A stretch of 64,000 bases of DNA from Pseudooceanicola endophyticus (GTDB lineage Bacteria; Pseudomonadota; Alphaproteobacteria; Rhodobacterales; Rhodobacteraceae): contig NZ_JAHIAB010000016.1 in assembly GCF_018760365.1 (NCBI RefSeq), positions 54,677 to 118,676 of the forward strand, written 5' to 3'. Numbering within the stretch: the first letter of the stretch is position 1; the number at the start of each line of letters is the position of its first letter. This document shows, piece after piece, positions 63,960-64,000 of the stretch. The notes beneath the pieces were generated by a model. That model had not been told where the DNA came from and ran no database searches. It saw only the letters and a program-made list of their open reading frames with translations. Both the position numbers and the translations under genes were made by a program.

Positions 63960-64000
63960 ATGCAGGTTACCACTGTCGGCCTCGACCTGGCCAAGAACAT
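63960..64000 (+). CDS. IS110-family transposase, N-terminus only (runs off right edge)
   Basis: 13 codons visible: MQVTTVGLDLAKN. The DLAKN motif carries the first acidic residue of the RuvC-like DEDD catalytic domain of IS110 transposases. GAGAGGAG lies about 8 bases before the ATG. Completeness cannot be judged. Confidence 0.8.
   Translation, partial: MQVTTVGLDLAKN

Overview
The window is GC-rich, gene-dense chromosomal DNA that looks like a member of the Rhodobacteraceae (Alphaproteobacteria). The main reasons are codon use, a lysis cassette resembling that of the Rhodobacter gene-transfer agent (GTA), the carboxynorspermidine route to spermidine, and a dispersed intergenic repeat of a kind I associate with this family. 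About 55 genes are supported. Many lie in tight operons with ATGA, GTGA or TGATG overlaps. The species cannot be named from the sequence alone.

Layout, left to right. (1) 1-8732: a type I polyketide synthase (KS-AT, running off the left edge) is divergent from a kpsM-kpsT-kpsE capsule-export operon. That operon continues into a GT2 glycosyltransferase and an FkbM-methyltransferase/GT2 fusion, and a convergent sulfotransferase follows. Together this is a surface-polysaccharide locus. (2) 8935-11334: carboxynorspermidine decarboxylase and dehydrogenase (spermidine synthesis). (3) 11455-14449: modE-modA-modB-modC for molybdate, then cysK. (4) 15702-23579: glucokinase, a four-gene sugar ABC transporter and a divergent OmpR-type two-component system, which reads as a glucose-type uptake and regulation module. 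(5) 23709-28275: an M20 amidohydrolase, a nucleoside deoxyribosyltransferase-like protein and a chemoreceptor with two tandem CHASE3-like sensor modules. (6) 28654-32062: gpsA, a HAD phosphatase and a GgpS-like GT20 synthase, which together would make the compatible solute glucosylglycerol from dihydroxyacetone phosphate. (7) 32246-37336: a HAD hydrolase, katG, a small secreted protein and the GTA-type endolysin/holin cassette.

(8) 37453-41183: copper resistance (copA, copZ and a His-rich DUF4396 membrane protein) with two CueR-like operators. (9) 41389-51436: a TetR regulator, a branched-chain-type ABC operon ending in an atypical M19 dipeptidase-like gene, then M20 amidohydrolase and DUF3100 transporter divergent from a LysR regulator. 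(10) 51613-58477: a six-gene ferric-siderophore uptake operon without biosynthesis genes. (11) 58658-62286: an SLC13-type transporter, a LysR regulator and an aldo/keto reductase. (12) 62530-64000: an accessory edge with a decayed IS3 transposase, a 3'-end tRNA fragment that looks like an attachment-site scar, and the start of an IS110-family transposase.

The most interesting points are the self-contained glucosylglycerol operon with its apparent ATT start codon, the GTA-like lysis cassette, the M19 homologue lacking several metal ligands, the tandem-CHASE3 chemoreceptor, and the integration scar with IS110 leader at the right edge. All functions are inferred from motifs read by eye; no database search was run.
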